Assembly (NCBI RefSeq): GCF_008086115.1
Contig: NZ_VSIY01000005.1
Span: forward strand, 186,001-250,000
Source of the DNA: Maritimibacter fusiformis
GTDB taxonomy: Bacteria > Pseudomonadota > Alphaproteobacteria > Rhodobacterales > Rhodobacteraceae
Direction: 5' to 3'
DNA length: 64,000 nt
The position numbers were made by a program, and so were the translations under genes. Each line of letters starts with the position of its first letter. Positions within the stretch are counted from its first letter, which is position 1. The notes beneath the pieces were generated by a model, which saw nothing but the letters and a program-made list of their open reading frames with translations, was not told the origin of the DNA and did not search any database. Of the stretch, positions 52,565 through 63,741 are shown in pieces.

Positions 52565-53188
52565 TTGAACGCCGATGCCCTCATCCCGGCCTTTGTCACG
52601 CTTTTCGTGGTGATCGACCCGATCGGGCTGATGCCGATCTTCCTGGCGCTGACGCAGGGCGCGCGCCATGCCGAGCGGCGGGTGATCGCGCTGCGCGCGG
52701 TGGCGGTCGCGGCGGTGCTTCTGACGCTGTTCGGGCTGCTGGGCGAACAGGTTCTGGGCTTTCTCGGCATCTCGATGCCGGCGTTTCGCATCGCGGGCGG
52801 GCTGCTTCTGTTCCTGACCGCGCTCGACATGCTGTTCGAACGCCGCGCCAAGCGGCGCGAGGACCAGTCCGAACCGGGCCTGCACCCCGACGAAGACCCC
52901 TCGGTGTTCCCGTTGGCCACGCCGCTGATCGCCGGGCCGGGCACGATGGCGGCGATGATCCTCTTGGCCGGGCAGACCGACAGCGTGCTCGACCTCGTCG
53001 CGGTGCACCTGGTGATGGTCGCGGTGCTGGCGGTGGTGCTGGTGTTCTTCCTGTCCAGCAGCCTGATCGAACGCATCCTGCGCGAGACCGGCATCAAGGT
53101 GCTGACGCGGCTGTTCGGCATGCTGCTGGCGGCACTGGCGGTGCAGTTCGTGCTGGACGGTCTGGCGGATTTCGGCTTTCTCGGCTGA
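52565..53188 (+). CDS. MarC/UPF0056 family membrane protein
   Basis: A 207-residue protein with six hydrophobic segments. It contains FVVIDPIGLMPIFL near the N-terminus and the family motif PLATPLIAGPGTMA in the centre. It starts at TTG with AAGGAA upstream. MarC-type proteins are inner-membrane proteins of unclear function. Confidence 0.87.
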   Translation: MNADALIPAFVTLFVVIDPIGLMPIFLALTQGARHAERRVIALRAVAVAAVLLTLFGLLGEQVLGFLGISMPAFRIAGGLLLFLTALDMLFERRAKRREDQSEPGLHPDEDPSVFPLATPLIAGPGTMAAMILLAGQTDSVLDLVAVHLVMVAVLAVVLVFFLSSSLIERILRETGIKVLTRLFGMLLAALAVQFVLDGLADFGFLG

Positions 53189-53195
53189 GGCCGGC

Positions 53196-53810
53196 ATGGA
53201 CGGCGCGTCGCCGCGTGCCTATATCCGCCTCATGGACAACTTCGACATCGCACGTTTCACCTATCTGGCCCTGCTCGGCGCGGTCGTGGCGGGGTATTTC
53301 TTTGCCCAGAACCGCAAGAACCTGGGCAAGATGGCGCAACAGGCGATGATCTGGGCGCTGATCTTCGTCGGCATGATCGCCAGCTACGGCCTCTGGACCG
53401 ACATCCAGCGCGACCTCGCCCCGCGCCAGTCGGTGCTGTCGACCGGCCAGGTCGAGGTGCCGCGCATGTTCGACGGGCATTTCTACCTGACCGCGCGGCT
53501 CAACGGCGAGCCGGTGGAATTCGTGGTCGACACCGGCGCGACCGACGTGGTGCTGACCAAGGCCGACGCGCGCCGGGTCGGCATCGACCCCGAGGCGCTG
53601 ACGTATACCGGCACCGCGATGACCGCCAACGGCGTGGTGCGCACCGCGCGCGCCACCATCGAGCGCATCACGCTGGGCGAGATCGAGGACCGCAACCTGG
53701 AGGTCTGGATCAACGAGGGCGCGATGGACCGCTCGCTGCTGGGCATGGCCTATCTCAGGCGCTTCTCGCACATCGAGATCGCCGACGACATGCTGATCCT
53801 GACGCGCTGA
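53196..53810 (+). CDS. Membrane-anchored retropepsin-like aspartic protease (TIGR02281 type)
   Basis: A 204-residue protein with two N-terminal membrane segments followed by a periplasmic retropepsin domain. The catalytic motif is VVDTGATDVVL at about residue 110. The ending DRSLLGMAYLRRFSHIEI is typical of the family. The first ATG has GAGG upstream; a second at 53232 gives a 192-residue form. Confidence 0.83.
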   Translation: MDGASPRAYIRLMDNFDIARFTYLALLGAVVAGYFFAQNRKNLGKMAQQAMIWALIFVGMIASYGLWTDIQRDLAPRQSVLSTGQVEVPRMFDGHFYLTARLNGEPVEFVVDTGATDVVLTKADARRVGIDPEALTYTGTAMTANGVVRTARATIERITLGEIEDRNLEVWINEGAMDRSLLGMAYLRRFSHIEIADDMLILTR

Positions 53811-53929
53811 ACCTGCAGGCCCGCAGGGGGGCGTTGCCCGCACGACCGCCTCGCAGGCGAGGCGCCCGCTCCCCCCAAGGTATTTCAGGCGCAAAGAAGC
53901 CGTTAAGGTTAACGCGCGCGCAAATCCGT

Positions 53930-53942
53930 CTTCATCTTGGCA
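53930..53942. repeat. Interspersed intergenic repeat motif (copy 2)
   Basis: A second copy of cttcatcttggca, followed by AAAATACTC. It lies in the 228-bp gap between the aspartic protease and holC genes, which holds no gene. Confidence 0.55.
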
Positions 53943-54038
53943 AAAATACTCACGGCGCGGCCGTTGCGGCCCGGCGTGACCTCGGAACGGCGCACCTCGT
54001 GTGACACATGAACAACGCCCCGCAAGCCTATGTGATCT

Positions 54039-54497
54039 TTAGCGTTCCGCCCTCATCTCCCAACGTCCGCTTTCCTGGCTCCAGTATTTCGCCGGCGCCC
54101 CCGCCTCGGTCAGGGTGCGCCACTGGTCGCGGGCGGTCTCGACGGCATCCGGGGCGTTGCCGTCGAACAGGATCATCACGCGCGCCATCGCGGCGACCTC
54201 GTCCGGGCTGATCCCGGCGCCGTCGATCGAAACCAGGCAATCGGGACGGTTGGCGGCCTCGGTGGCGGTGGTCAGCAGGATCGGCTGGTCGCCGTCATGC
54301 GGCCCGCCCGCCAGCCCGTGCGGCAGGAACCGCTCCTCCGGTCCCAGCCACAGCTTCTGGTCGAGCCAGTCGAGTCGGGCCGCTTCCACCCCCCGCACCG
54401 CCACCCGCCAGCCCGCGTCGAGCGATTTCTCCAGCAGCACCGGCAGCGTCGCCTCGAGTGGCGTGCGGGTCATGTGGTAGAAATAGGCCGCGCCCAT
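54039..54497 (-). CDS. holC: DNA polymerase III chi subunit
   Basis: A 152-residue protein typical of alphaproteobacterial HolC: AYFYHMTRTPLEATLPVLLEK, then FLPHGLAGGPHDGDQPILLT. It links the clamp loader to SSB. It starts one base after the pepA stop and has a GAGGG site within pepA. Confidence 0.9.
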   Translation of the reverse strand: MGAAYFYHMTRTPLEATLPVLLEKSLDAGWRVAVRGVEAARLDWLDQKLWLGPEERFLPHGLAGGPHDGDQPILLTTATEAANRPDCLVSIDGAGISPDEVAAMARVMILFDGNAPDAVETARDQWRTLTEAGAPAKYWSQESGRWEMRAER

Positions 54498-54498
54498 G

Positions 54499-55974
<1,476 letters not shown>

Positions 55975-56280
55975 CGGGATGTCCTTTTCGGTGATCGCGG
56001 TTTGCACCACACCTAGCCGCCCGGCCCGGGGTTTTCCAGAGGCCGCGCGGCACCGACGGGCGGGGAGAATCGGTTGCCGCCTGGCCCGTCCGCAAAGCGC
56101 CAGATCGGGTGGCCAGGGCGACCCGGGCCACCAGATATGCCGCGTTTGGCCGCCGGGCGGGCCGTTCGCGCCGCATTTTCCGCGCCATTTCCCCGTCGCG
56201 GCGACGCGCGGGGAGATTTACCCTCGCACCAGCCGGTTTCCTCGACTAATGTGGGCGCGACCCGGGGGAGACCCCGGACG
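55975..56280. other. Divergent gap between pepA and surA
   Basis: 306 bp with no gene, presumably holding both promoters. In many Rhodobacteraceae I would expect lptF-lptG-lptD here. No trace of them was seen. Confidence 0.5.
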
Positions 56281-57597
56281 ATGACAGGCGGCAGACAAAG
56301 AGCGCAAGGCATGATGTGGACGATGGCACTCCGAGGCGGCACTAAACGCGGCACCAACCGAGGTTCCGCTGTCACGGCGATCCGCCGGCTGGCGCGGCGC
56401 AGCCTGGCTGGCGCGGCACTGGCGCTGGCGGCGCTGGGCGTTTCGGCCCCGGCGCAGGGGCAGTTCGCCCCGGTGGCGCGGATCGACGGCGAGGTCGTGA
56501 CATCCTACGAACTGGCCCAGCGCACCGCCTTTCTCAGGCTTCTGGGCGCGCCCGGCGACGTGCGCGCGCTGGCGATGGACCAGCTTCTGAACGAACGCCT
56601 GCAACTGCGCGAAGCCGGGATCGCCGGGATCGAGGTCGAGGACGAGGCCGTGACCGCGGGGATGGACGAGTTTGCCCAGCGCGGCGGGCTGGACGGCGAA
56701 CAGATGCTGCAATTCCTGGCTCAGGCCGGCGTGGCCGCCGAGACCTTCCGCGATTTCGTGCGCGCCGGCGTGATCTGGCGCGAATACAGCCGCGAGGTGT
56801 TCCTGCCGCGGGTCTCGATCTCGAACGCCGAGATCGAAGAGGCGATGGCGCGGGCCGAGGCCGACCCGGGCATCCGGGTGCTTCTGTCCGAGATCGTGCT
56901 GCCGGCCGGCGACCCGGCCACGCGCAAGGCCTCGCAGGCGCGCGCGGCGCGGCTGACCGGGCTGGACGAAGAGGCCTTCGAGGACGCCGCCAAACGGTTC
57001 TCCGCCGGTCCCTCGCGGAACAACGGTGGCCGGATGACCTGGGCCGACGTGACCGCCCTGCCGCCCGAAGTGGGCGCGGCGGTGCGCGGGCTGCAAGTCG
57101 GGCAGACCAGCCGGATCATCGAAAGCGACGATGCGCTGCGGCTCTATTTCGTGCGCGACCGCGAAGAGGTTGCCGGCGGCACCCCGGCGACGATGATCGA
57201 CTATGCCGCGCTGCTGCTGCCCGGCGGTCGTTCCGAGGCCAACCTGGCCGAGGTGCAGAGCATCCGCGAGCGGGTGACAAGCTGCGACGATCTCTATCCG
57301 ATCGCCCGCGCCCTGCCGCCCGAACAGCTTGTCCGCGAGGAAGTGGCCGAAAGCCAGGTGCCCGCCGCCTACCGCGCCACGATCGACGGGCTGGACCGGT
57401 TCGAGGTCGGCAGCACCGTGACCCCCTCGGGCAGCTTCGCCGTGGTGATGCTGTGCAACCGGGGCAACGAATTGCCGCGCTCGCTGACCAAGGAGATGGT
57501 GGCCGAGCAGTTGCGCAACCGCCGGATCGGCTCGATGTCGCAACAGTTCCTCGAGGAACTGCGCGCCAACGCGGCGCTCGAGATCATCGGCAACTGA
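56281..57597 (+). CDS. surA: SurA-type periplasmic peptidyl-prolyl isomerase/chaperone
   Basis: A protein of up to 438 residues. A basic, long signal peptide (LARRSLAGAALALAALGVSAPAQG) is followed by the SurA N-terminal domain (VARIDGEVVTSYELAQR, MDQLLNERL). A single parvulin-like domain lies at about 195-300 (ILLSEIVLPAG-type, RFSAGPSRNNGGRMTW). It assists outer-membrane protein folding. The ATG at 56281 is taken; the ATG pair at 56311 is also possible. It is coupled to pdxA. Confidence 0.88.
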   Translation: MTGGRQRAQGMMWTMALRGGTKRGTNRGSAVTAIRRLARRSLAGAALALAALGVSAPAQGQFAPVARIDGEVVTSYELAQRTAFLRLLGAPGDVRALAMDQLLNERLQLREAGIAGIEVEDEAVTAGMDEFAQRGGLDGEQMLQFLAQAGVAAETFRDFVRAGVIWREYSREVFLPRVSISNAEIEEAMARAEADPGIRVLLSEIVLPAGDPATRKASQARAARLTGLDEEAFEDAAKRFSAGPSRNNGGRMTWADVTALPPEVGAAVRGLQVGQTSRIIESDDALRLYFVRDREEVAGGTPATMIDYAALLLPGGRSEANLAEVQSIRERVTSCDDLYPIARALPPEQLVREEVAESQVPAAYRATIDGLDRFEVGSTVTPSGSFAVVMLCNRGNELPRSLTKEMVAEQLRNRRIGSMSQQFLEELRANAALEIIGN

Positions 57598-58568
57598 TGC
57601 CCGACCGCCCCGGTGCGGGCCCGATCGCGCTGTCCGCCGGGGAACCGGCGGGGATCGGGCCGGAGATCGCCGCACAGGCCTGGGCCGCGCTGAAGGGCGA
57701 GCTTGCCTTTTTCCTGATCGGCGATCCGTCGCACCTGCCAGGCGGCACGCCCACGGTTCTGATCGACCGGCCCGAGGCGGCGGTGGCCGCGATGGCGCAG
57801 GGCCTGCCGGTGCTGGCGCGCGACTTCGGCGCGCCGCGTGTTCCCGGCGTGGCCAACCCGGTCCATGCGCCGCACGTGGTGGCCGCGATCCGCGAGGGGG
57901 TCGAGCTGGTGCAGACGGGCCGCGCGGCGGCGCTGACCACCAATCCGATCCACAAGAAGGCGCTGAAGGACGGCGCGGATTTCGCCTTTCCCGGCCATAC
58001 CGAGTTTCTCGCCCATCTGGCCGGTGTGCCCGAGGTGGTGATGATGCTGGCCTGCGACGCGCTCCGCGTGGTGCCCGCGACCATCCACATTCCGCTGTCG
58101 GAGGTGCCCCGGCACCTGACCCGCGCCGGGCTGGAGGCGACCATCCGCATCACCCACAAGGCGCTGTCCGACATGGGCCTGCCCGATCCGCGCATCGCGG
58201 TGGCGGGGCTGAACCCCCATGCCGGCGAGGGCGGCGCGATGGGGCGTGAGGAGATCGAAGTGATCGCGCCGCTGCTGGACGATCTGCGCGCCGAGGGGAT
58301 GCGGATCGCGGGCCCCCTGGCCGCCGACACCATGTTTCATGCGGGCGCGCGGGCGGGCTATGACGTGGCGATCTGCATGTATCACGACCAGGCGCTGATC
58401 CCGATCAAGACGCTGGATTTCGCGGGCGGGGTCAACGTGACGCTTGGGCTGGGCTTTACCCGCACCTCGCCCGATCACGGCACCGCCTTCGACATCGCCG
58501 GGCAAGGCATCGCCGATCCCGCCTCGCTGATCGCGGCGCTTCGCATGGCCCGGGACCTGGCGGGATGA
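57597..58568 (+). CDS. pdxA: 4-hydroxythreonine-4-phosphate dehydrogenase
   Basis: A 323-residue enzyme. Motifs are [36 protein letters not shown], and [10 protein letters not shown] with metal-binding His. It acts in pyridoxal phosphate synthesis. It overlaps surA (TGATG) and rsmA (ATGA). Confidence 0.95.
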   Translation: MPDRPGAGPIALSAGEPAGIGPEIAAQAWAALKGELAFFLIGDPSHLPGGTPTVLIDRPEAAVAAMAQGLPVLARDFGAPRVPGVANPVHAPHVVAAIREGVELVQTGRAAALTTNPIHKKALKDGADFAFPGHTEFLAHLAGVPEVVMMLACDALRVVPATIHIPLSEVPRHLTRAGLEATIRITHKALSDMGLPDPRIAVAGLNPHAGEGGAMGREEIEVIAPLLDDLRAEGMRIAGPLAADTMFHAGARAGYDVAICMYHDQALIPIKTLDFAGGVNVTLGLGFTRTSPDHGTAFDIAGQGIADPASLIAALRMARDLAG

Positions 58569-59401
58569 GCGCCATCGACGACCTGCCGCCCTTGGGCGAG
58601 GTGATTCGGACGCATGGGCTGGTGGCGAAAAAGGCGCTGGGGCAGAACTTCCTGCTGGACCTGAACCTGACCGCGCGCATTGCCCGGCAGGCGGGGGATC
58701 TGAGCCAATGCGACGTGCTCGAGGTCGGCCCCGGCCCCGGCGGGCTGACGCGCGGGCTGCTCGCTGAGGGCGCGCGCCGGGTGCTGGCGGTCGAGAAGGA
58801 CAGCCGCGCCATGGCGCCGCTGGCCGAGATCGCCGCCGCCTATCCCGGCAGGCTCGAGGTGATCAACGCCGACGCGCTGACGCTTGACACGCTGGCGCAT
58901 CTGACGCCGCCGATCCGGGTGGTGGCCAACCTGCCCTACAACATCGGAACCGAGCTTCTGGTGCGCTGGCTGACGCCCGGTGACTGGCCGCCGTTCTGGC
59001 AAAGCCTGACCTTGATGTTTCAAAAGGAAGTCGCCCAGCGCATCGTGGCGAAGCCGGGGTCCAAGGCCTATGGACGGCTGGCGATCCTGGCCCAGTGGCG
59101 TTGCGATGCCAAGGTGATGATGGAACTGCCGCCCGAGGCCTTCACCCCGCCGCCCAAGGTGCGCTCGGCGGTGGTGCATCTGACCGCCCTGCCCGCGCCG
59201 CGATTCGAGGCCGATGCGGGCGTGCTGCAAAACCTGACCGCCACCGCCTTTCAGCAGCGCCGCAAGATGCTGCGCGCCTCGCTCAAGGGGCTGCACCCGG
59301 ATATCGGCGGCGTGCTGACATCGGTGGGAATCGACCCGACCAGCCGCGCCGAACAGGTCGACCTCGAGCATTTCTGCGCGCTGGCGCGGGCTTTGGCCTA
59401 G
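58565..59401 (+). CDS. rsmA: 16S rRNA dimethyladenosine transferase
   Basis: A 278-residue protein. Motifs are [25 protein letters not shown] (SAM), and NLPYNIGT (catalytic NLPY). It dimethylates two adenines near the 3' end of 16S rRNA. The pdxA-rsmA order is conserved in proteobacteria. Confidence 0.96.
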   Translation: MSAIDDLPPLGEVIRTHGLVAKKALGQNFLLDLNLTARIARQAGDLSQCDVLEVGPGPGGLTRGLLAEGARRVLAVEKDSRAMAPLAEIAAAYPGRLEVINADALTLDTLAHLTPPIRVVANLPYNIGTELLVRWLTPGDWPPFWQSLTLMFQKEVAQRIVAKPGSKAYGRLAILAQWRCDAKVMMELPPEAFTPPPKVRSAVVHLTALPAPRFEADAGVLQNLTATAFQQRRKMLRASLKGLHPDIGGVLTSVGIDPTSRAEQVDLEHFCALARALA

Positions 59402-59423
59402 GTATTTCCCGGGCAAAGACGGA

Positions 59424-60485
59424 TCAGGGGCTTGAGATCAGCCCGCCGCCGACCGCAGCGGCCACGCCGGTGGTGGCCGGGCAGGAGGTGGGCAGGCCAT
59501 GCAGCGTGCGCATGGCGAGATAGGCCATCGCCTGCGCCTCGATCCCGGCACCGTCGCTGTCCAGCGCCTCGACCGCCAGGCCGGTGGCGGCGGCAAGGTT
59601 CTGCGCCAGCGCCGTGCCCTGCCGCCCGCCGCCCGCGATCAACAGGCGCGCGGGCCGGGTCGGGCAATGCTCCAACCCGCGCGCCACGGCGGCGACGGCC
59701 AGCGCGCTTCGGGTCGCGGCGGCGTCGGGCGGGGTCAGACCCTCCAGCGCCGCCTCGATTTGGGCAAGCTCCTGCGCGGGCAGGGTTTTCGGCGGCATCC
59801 GGGCAAAATGGCCAAGCTCCAGCAGGGTTTCGACCAGCGCCGTGTCGGGCGTTCCCGCGTCCGGGCCGTGATCCGGGCCTGGGCCGGTCTCGAAGGCCAG
59901 AAGCGCGCCGGGGGTTTCCGGCGCGGGCTGGCGCGGGTCGATCCAGGTCAGGCTGGCCATGTCGCCGAAGCTGACCAGCGCGAACGGCGCATCGGCCCCC
60001 AGCCATTTGCCCAGCGCGAAGTGAAAGAAGGCGCCCAGCGGCGCACCGGCCCCGCCCAGTGCTGCGTCGGAGCTGTGGAAATCCCAGGCCACGGGCCGGG
60101 ACAGCGCGGATGCGATGCGGCCCCCGTCCCCGGCCAGGTGGCGCCCGCGCCCGCCGGGGTCATGCGCCAGCACCGGGCCCTGGAACCCGATCACCTCGGT
60201 CTCGGGAAAGGGCCGCAGCGCCTCGGCCACCGCCGCCTCGACATGGCGCGCGGCGGCTTCGACCTCGGGCGCATCGGGCCAGCAGCCGCGGGCCGCGTCC
60301 AGCGCGGCGCGGGCCGTCGGGGAATAGGTGCGCTGCGCCATCTCGCCGAACTCGAGGATGCGCGCGCCATCGGTCAAAAGCATCGCCGCCGTGACCCCGC
60401 GCGCCCCGGCCACCGCCCCCAGCGCCCAGACCGGGCCGGACCCGGCCCGCTGCCCTGCCCCCGCCCCGCGCCGTGGTTTCAACAT
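59424..60485 (-). CDS. anmK: Divergent anhydro-N-acetylmuramic acid kinase-like protein
   Basis: A 353-residue protein of AnmK length. [20 protein letters not shown] keeps the catalytic Asp region, and a sugar/ATP-binding [13 protein letters not shown] is present. The N-terminal phosphate-binding motif, normally GTSxDGxD, reads [12 protein letters not shown] here, so key residues are missing. It may be inactive or altered in specificity. The ATG at 60485 has GAAGGA. Confidence 0.75.
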   Translation of the reverse strand: MLKPRRGAGAGQRAGSGPVWALGAVAGARGVTAAMLLTDGARILEFGEMAQRTYSPTARAALDAARGCWPDAPEVEAAARHVEAAVAEALRPFPETEVIGFQGPVLAHDPGGRGRHLAGDGGRIASALSRPVAWDFHSSDAALGGAGAPLGAFFHFALGKWLGADAPFALVSFGDMASLTWIDPRQPAPETPGALLAFETGPGPDHGPDAGTPDTALVETLLELGHFARMPPKTLPAQELAQIEAALEGLTPPDAAATRSALAVAAVARGLEHCPTRPARLLIAGGGRQGTALAQNLAAATGLAVEALDSDGAGIEAQAMAYLAMRTLHGLPTSCPATTGVAAAVGGGLISSP

Positions 60486-60547
60486 GGCTTTTCCTTCCCG
60501 ATTGCCGCCGATATAGAAGGCCCGACACAAGACTGGACCCTTATACC

Positions 60548-61801
60548 ATGACCTACCACCCGAAATCGGATTTCATGCGCGTGATGATCGAGCGCGGCTA
60601 TCTTGCCGATTGCACCGATTACCAGGGGCTGGACGAGGCGTTGTCCAGAGGCGTGGTGCCGGCCTATATCGGCTATGACGCGACCGCGAAATCGCTGCAT
60701 GTCGGGCATCTTCTGAACATCATGATGCTGCGCTGGCTGCAAAAGACCGGCCACAAGCCGATCACCCTGATGGGCGGCGGCACCACCAAGGTGGGCGATC
60801 CCTCGTTCCGCTCGGACGAACGCCCGCTGCTTGGCCCCGAGCAGATCGAAGAGAACATCGCCGGGATGAAGCAGGTGTTCGCCAAGTATCTCAGCTATGG
60901 CGACGGGCCGACCGACGCGATCATGCTGGACAATTCGGAATGGCTGGACGACCTCAATTACCTCGATTTCCTGCGCGACATCGGGCGGCACTTTTCCGTG
61001 AACCGGATGCTGTCGTTCGAGAGCGTGAAATCGCGGCTGGATCGCGAGCAGAGCCTGAGTTTCCTCGAATTCAACTACATGATCCTGCAAGCCTACGACT
61101 TCCTCGAGTTGAACCGCCGTTATGGTTGCCTGTTGCAGATGGGCGGCTCGGACCAGTGGGGCAACATCGTCAACGGCATCGACCTGACGCGCCGGGTGCT
61201 GGACCAGGAGATCTACGGGCTGACCTCGCCGCTGCTGACCACGTCGGACGGGCGCAAGATGGGCAAGTCGGCGGGCGGCGCGGTGTGGCTGAATGCCGAC
61301 ATGCTGTCGCCCTATGAATTCTGGCAGTTCTGGCGCAACACCACCGATGCGGATGTGGGCCGGTTCCTCAAGCTCTATACCGAACTGCCGCTGGAGGAGT
61401 GCGAGCGGCTGGGCGCTGCCGAGGGCGCCGAAATCAACGCCGCCAAGGTGGTTCTGGCCAATGAGGTCACGGCGCTTTTGCATGGCCGCGCGGCGGCCGA
61501 GGATGCCGAGGCGACGGCGCGCGAAGTGTTCGAGAAGGGCGGCATCGGGGACGATCTGCCGACGCTTGAGCTGACGGCGGAGGAGGTTGGCGAGGGCATT
61601 TCGGTGGTGCAACTGATCGTGCGCTCGGGGCTGACGCAATCGGGCAAGGAGGCCAAGCGCCTCATTGCCGACAAGGGCGCGAAGCTGAACGACGCCGATC
61701 TGACCGATCCGGGCCTGATGATCACCGCCGCCGATCTGGACCAGCCGATCAAGCTGTCGGCGGGGCGCAAGCGGCACGCGCTGGTGACGCTGGCAGGCTA
61801 G
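60548..61801 (+). CDS. tyrS: Tyrosyl-tRNA synthetase
   Basis: A 417-residue class I synthetase. It has the HIGH-type [15 protein letters not shown], and KMGKS signatures. An S4 RNA-binding domain is at the C-terminus ([22 protein letters not shown]). It charges tRNA-Tyr. It is divergent from anmK. Confidence 0.96.
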   Translation: MTYHPKSDFMRVMIERGYLADCTDYQGLDEALSRGVVPAYIGYDATAKSLHVGHLLNIMMLRWLQKTGHKPITLMGGGTTKVGDPSFRSDERPLLGPEQIEENIAGMKQVFAKYLSYGDGPTDAIMLDNSEWLDDLNYLDFLRDIGRHFSVNRMLSFESVKSRLDREQSLSFLEFNYMILQAYDFLELNRRYGCLLQMGGSDQWGNIVNGIDLTRRVLDQEIYGLTSPLLTTSDGRKMGKSAGGAVWLNADMLSPYEFWQFWRNTTDADVGRFLKLYTELPLEECERLGAAEGAEINAAKVVLANEVTALLHGRAAAEDAEATAREVFEKGGIGDDLPTLELTAEEVGEGISVVQLIVRSGLTQSGKEAKRLIADKGAKLNDADLTDPGLMITAADLDQPIKLSAGRKRHALVTLAG

Positions 61802-61845
61802 CGGGCGCGATTGCCTTCCGCATTCCCGCCCCATAGGGTCCGGGA

Positions 61846-62763
61846 ATGTCGTTGCCCATCGCCCCCACACCCAAGCCGGGACGCTTCTCGGCCCTGTCGC
61901 CTGCCGCGGCGGGGATCGGCCTTTATTTGGTCGCGATCCTGACGATGGCGGTGATGGACAGCGCCGCCAAGGGGCTGTCGCAGCAATTGCCGGTGATCCA
62001 GGTGCTCTGGGCGCGCTATGCCGGGCAGACCGCGATCGTGCTGGTGATCGTCGCACCGCGCCTGGCCACGGTCGCACGCACCCGGCACCCCTGGCTTCAG
62101 GGCCTGCGCTCGCTGTTCCTGCTGGCCGCAAGCTCGTGCTTCTTTCTGGCCATCAGCCTTATGGGGCTGGCCGAGGCGACCGCGATCATGAACCTGAACC
62201 CGCTGCTGATCACGCTGGGGGCGGCGGTGTTTTTGGGCGAACGCTTCGGGTTGCGCCGGGCGATGGGCATCCTTGCCGCCCTGATCGGCGCGCTGATCGT
62301 GATCCGGCCCGGCAGCGAGGTGTTCTCGCCCGCCGCCGTCCTGCCGCTGATCGCCGCGTTCTTCTATGCCGGGTTCGCGCTGGCCACGCGCAAGGTCGGG
62401 CGCCGCGAAGATCCGATGACATCGCTGTTCTATGCCGCCCTTCTGGGCACGGCGGTGCTGTCGGTGGCGGTGGTGCCGGTGTGGCAGCGGCCCGATGGGT
62501 TCGGGGTTTTCCTGATGCTGGCGGTCGGCGCGCTGGGGGCGCTGGGGCAGATCCTGGTGATCCGCGCGCTGATGCTGGCCGAGGCCTCGGCGGTGGCGCC
62601 GTTCTCCTATGTCGGGCTGATCTTCGCGGCGCTCTGGGGGGCGCTGTTCTTCGGCGAATACCCGGATGGCCCGACCTATGTCGGTGCGGGCATCATCGTG
62701 GCCGCCGGCCTTTACGTCTGGCACCGCGAAACCCGCGATGCGCGCAGGCTCAGCGCACCTTAG
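61846..62763 (+). CDS. EamA/DMT-family transporter
   Basis: A 305-residue protein with ten hydrophobic segments in two EamA repeats (LMGLAEATAIMNLNPLLITLGAA, then LMLAEASAVAPFSYVGLIFAALWG). The substrate is unknown; the family exports metabolites. It overlaps the convergent DUF1223 gene by 14 bp. Confidence 0.88.
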   Translation: MSLPIAPTPKPGRFSALSPAAAGIGLYLVAILTMAVMDSAAKGLSQQLPVIQVLWARYAGQTAIVLVIVAPRLATVARTRHPWLQGLRSLFLLAASSCFFLAISLMGLAEATAIMNLNPLLITLGAAVFLGERFGLRRAMGILAALIGALIVIRPGSEVFSPAAVLPLIAAFFYAGFALATRKVGRREDPMTSLFYAALLGTAVLSVAVVPVWQRPDGFGVFLMLAVGALGALGQILVIRALMLAEASAVAPFSYVGLIFAALWGALFFGEYPDGPTYVGAGIIVAAGLYVWHRETRDARRLSAP

Positions 62764-63460
62764 CCGCCGCCAGCACCCGGCGCGGGCCTTCGACCTGCAC
62801 GATCACCGCGGCGCGCGGCGCGTCGGGCATCGGCGCGCTGAGTTCGACCCGGCCCTGCCCGTTCCAGCGCCCGGCATGTTCCCACGAGGTCACGATGTTG
62901 GCATAGGTGATGGTCTGGCCGGCGTTCTCGCCGTGGGAAATGGCGACCTTGGCCTCGGGGGTATAGCCGACGATGTCGATCATGATCCGGTCCGGCAGCA
63001 CCGCCCCGTCGCGCGGCCCGGCGGTGATGCGCAGCATGTTGCCCTCGGCCACCGCGCTCAGTTCGACCTCGCCCATCGCGGCGCGGTGTTTGACCAGCAG
63101 GTCGGCCAGCTTCATCGGCTTGTAGCCCACCAGGTGCTCGACCCCGCCCACCACCATCTGCGGCGTATAGACATGACCGCCGCCGGCAACCCGCACATAG
63201 GCCTTCTGGCGCGCGGTGTGGGCGGGCCGGCCGAAGGTGTCGGCCCAGCCGATATAATCCCAGTAATCCACGTGCAGCGCCAACGGCAGCACGTCGTCGC
63301 GCGTGGCCAGTTCGGCCAGCAAAGCATCCACCGGCGGGCACGAGGAACAGCCCTGCGAGGTGTAGAGCTCGACCACCACGAGATGCCCGTCGCCGGCGCG
63401 TGCCGGTGTGCTCATCAACAGCGCAAAGGCCATCGCCAGGGCGAGTGTGAATATCCGCAT
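62750..63460 (-). CDS. Periplasmic DUF1223 thioredoxin-like protein
   Basis: A 236-residue protein with a signal peptide (cleavage likely after ARA at about 22) and the DUF1223 start VVELYTSQGCSSCPPVDALL containing a CSSC pair. DYWDYIGWADTFG and YTPQMVVGG are typical. It is probably a periplasmic redox protein. Confidence 0.88.
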   Translation of the reverse strand: MRIFTLALAMAFALLMSTPARAGDGHLVVVELYTSQGCSSCPPVDALLAELATRDDVLPLALHVDYWDYIGWADTFGRPAHTARQKAYVRVAGGGHVYTPQMVVGGVEHLVGYKPMKLADLLVKHRAAMGEVELSAVAEGNMLRITAGPRDGAVLPDRIMIDIVGYTPEAKVAISHGENAGQTITYANIVTSWEHAGRWNGQGRVELSAPMPDAPRAAVIVQVEGPRRVLAAAKVR

Positions 63461-63741
63461 TTGTCCCGCTTGTGTCCCGTGATCGAGTGTCGCACGTTCG
63501 ACATCCTACCTAGCCCAGCCGGCCCCGCCCGGCCAATCAAGGTTTTGCGAGAGGGCGTGAGCGTTGCCCAAAGGGCGCGGGCGGCGCGGGCGGCTCACGT
63601 CTGCGATACCGCCTTGCCGGGACGCATTGAAGTTCTGTGCACAATGGTATACATAAACCGCGCAGCCCCCTTGATCCGAACCACGGGTTGAGGCAAACGG
63701 GCCCCGAACGCCATTCTCAACGCCACGTCAGGAGGATCTCC
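63461..63741 (+). promoter_or_regulatory. Promoter region of acnA
   Basis: A 281-bp gap between two divergent genes. A weak TTGAAG (63627-63632) and TATACA (63648-63653) pair has a short 15-bp spacer. An AGGAGG ribosome site (63730-63735) precedes the acnA ATG. Confidence 0.35.
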
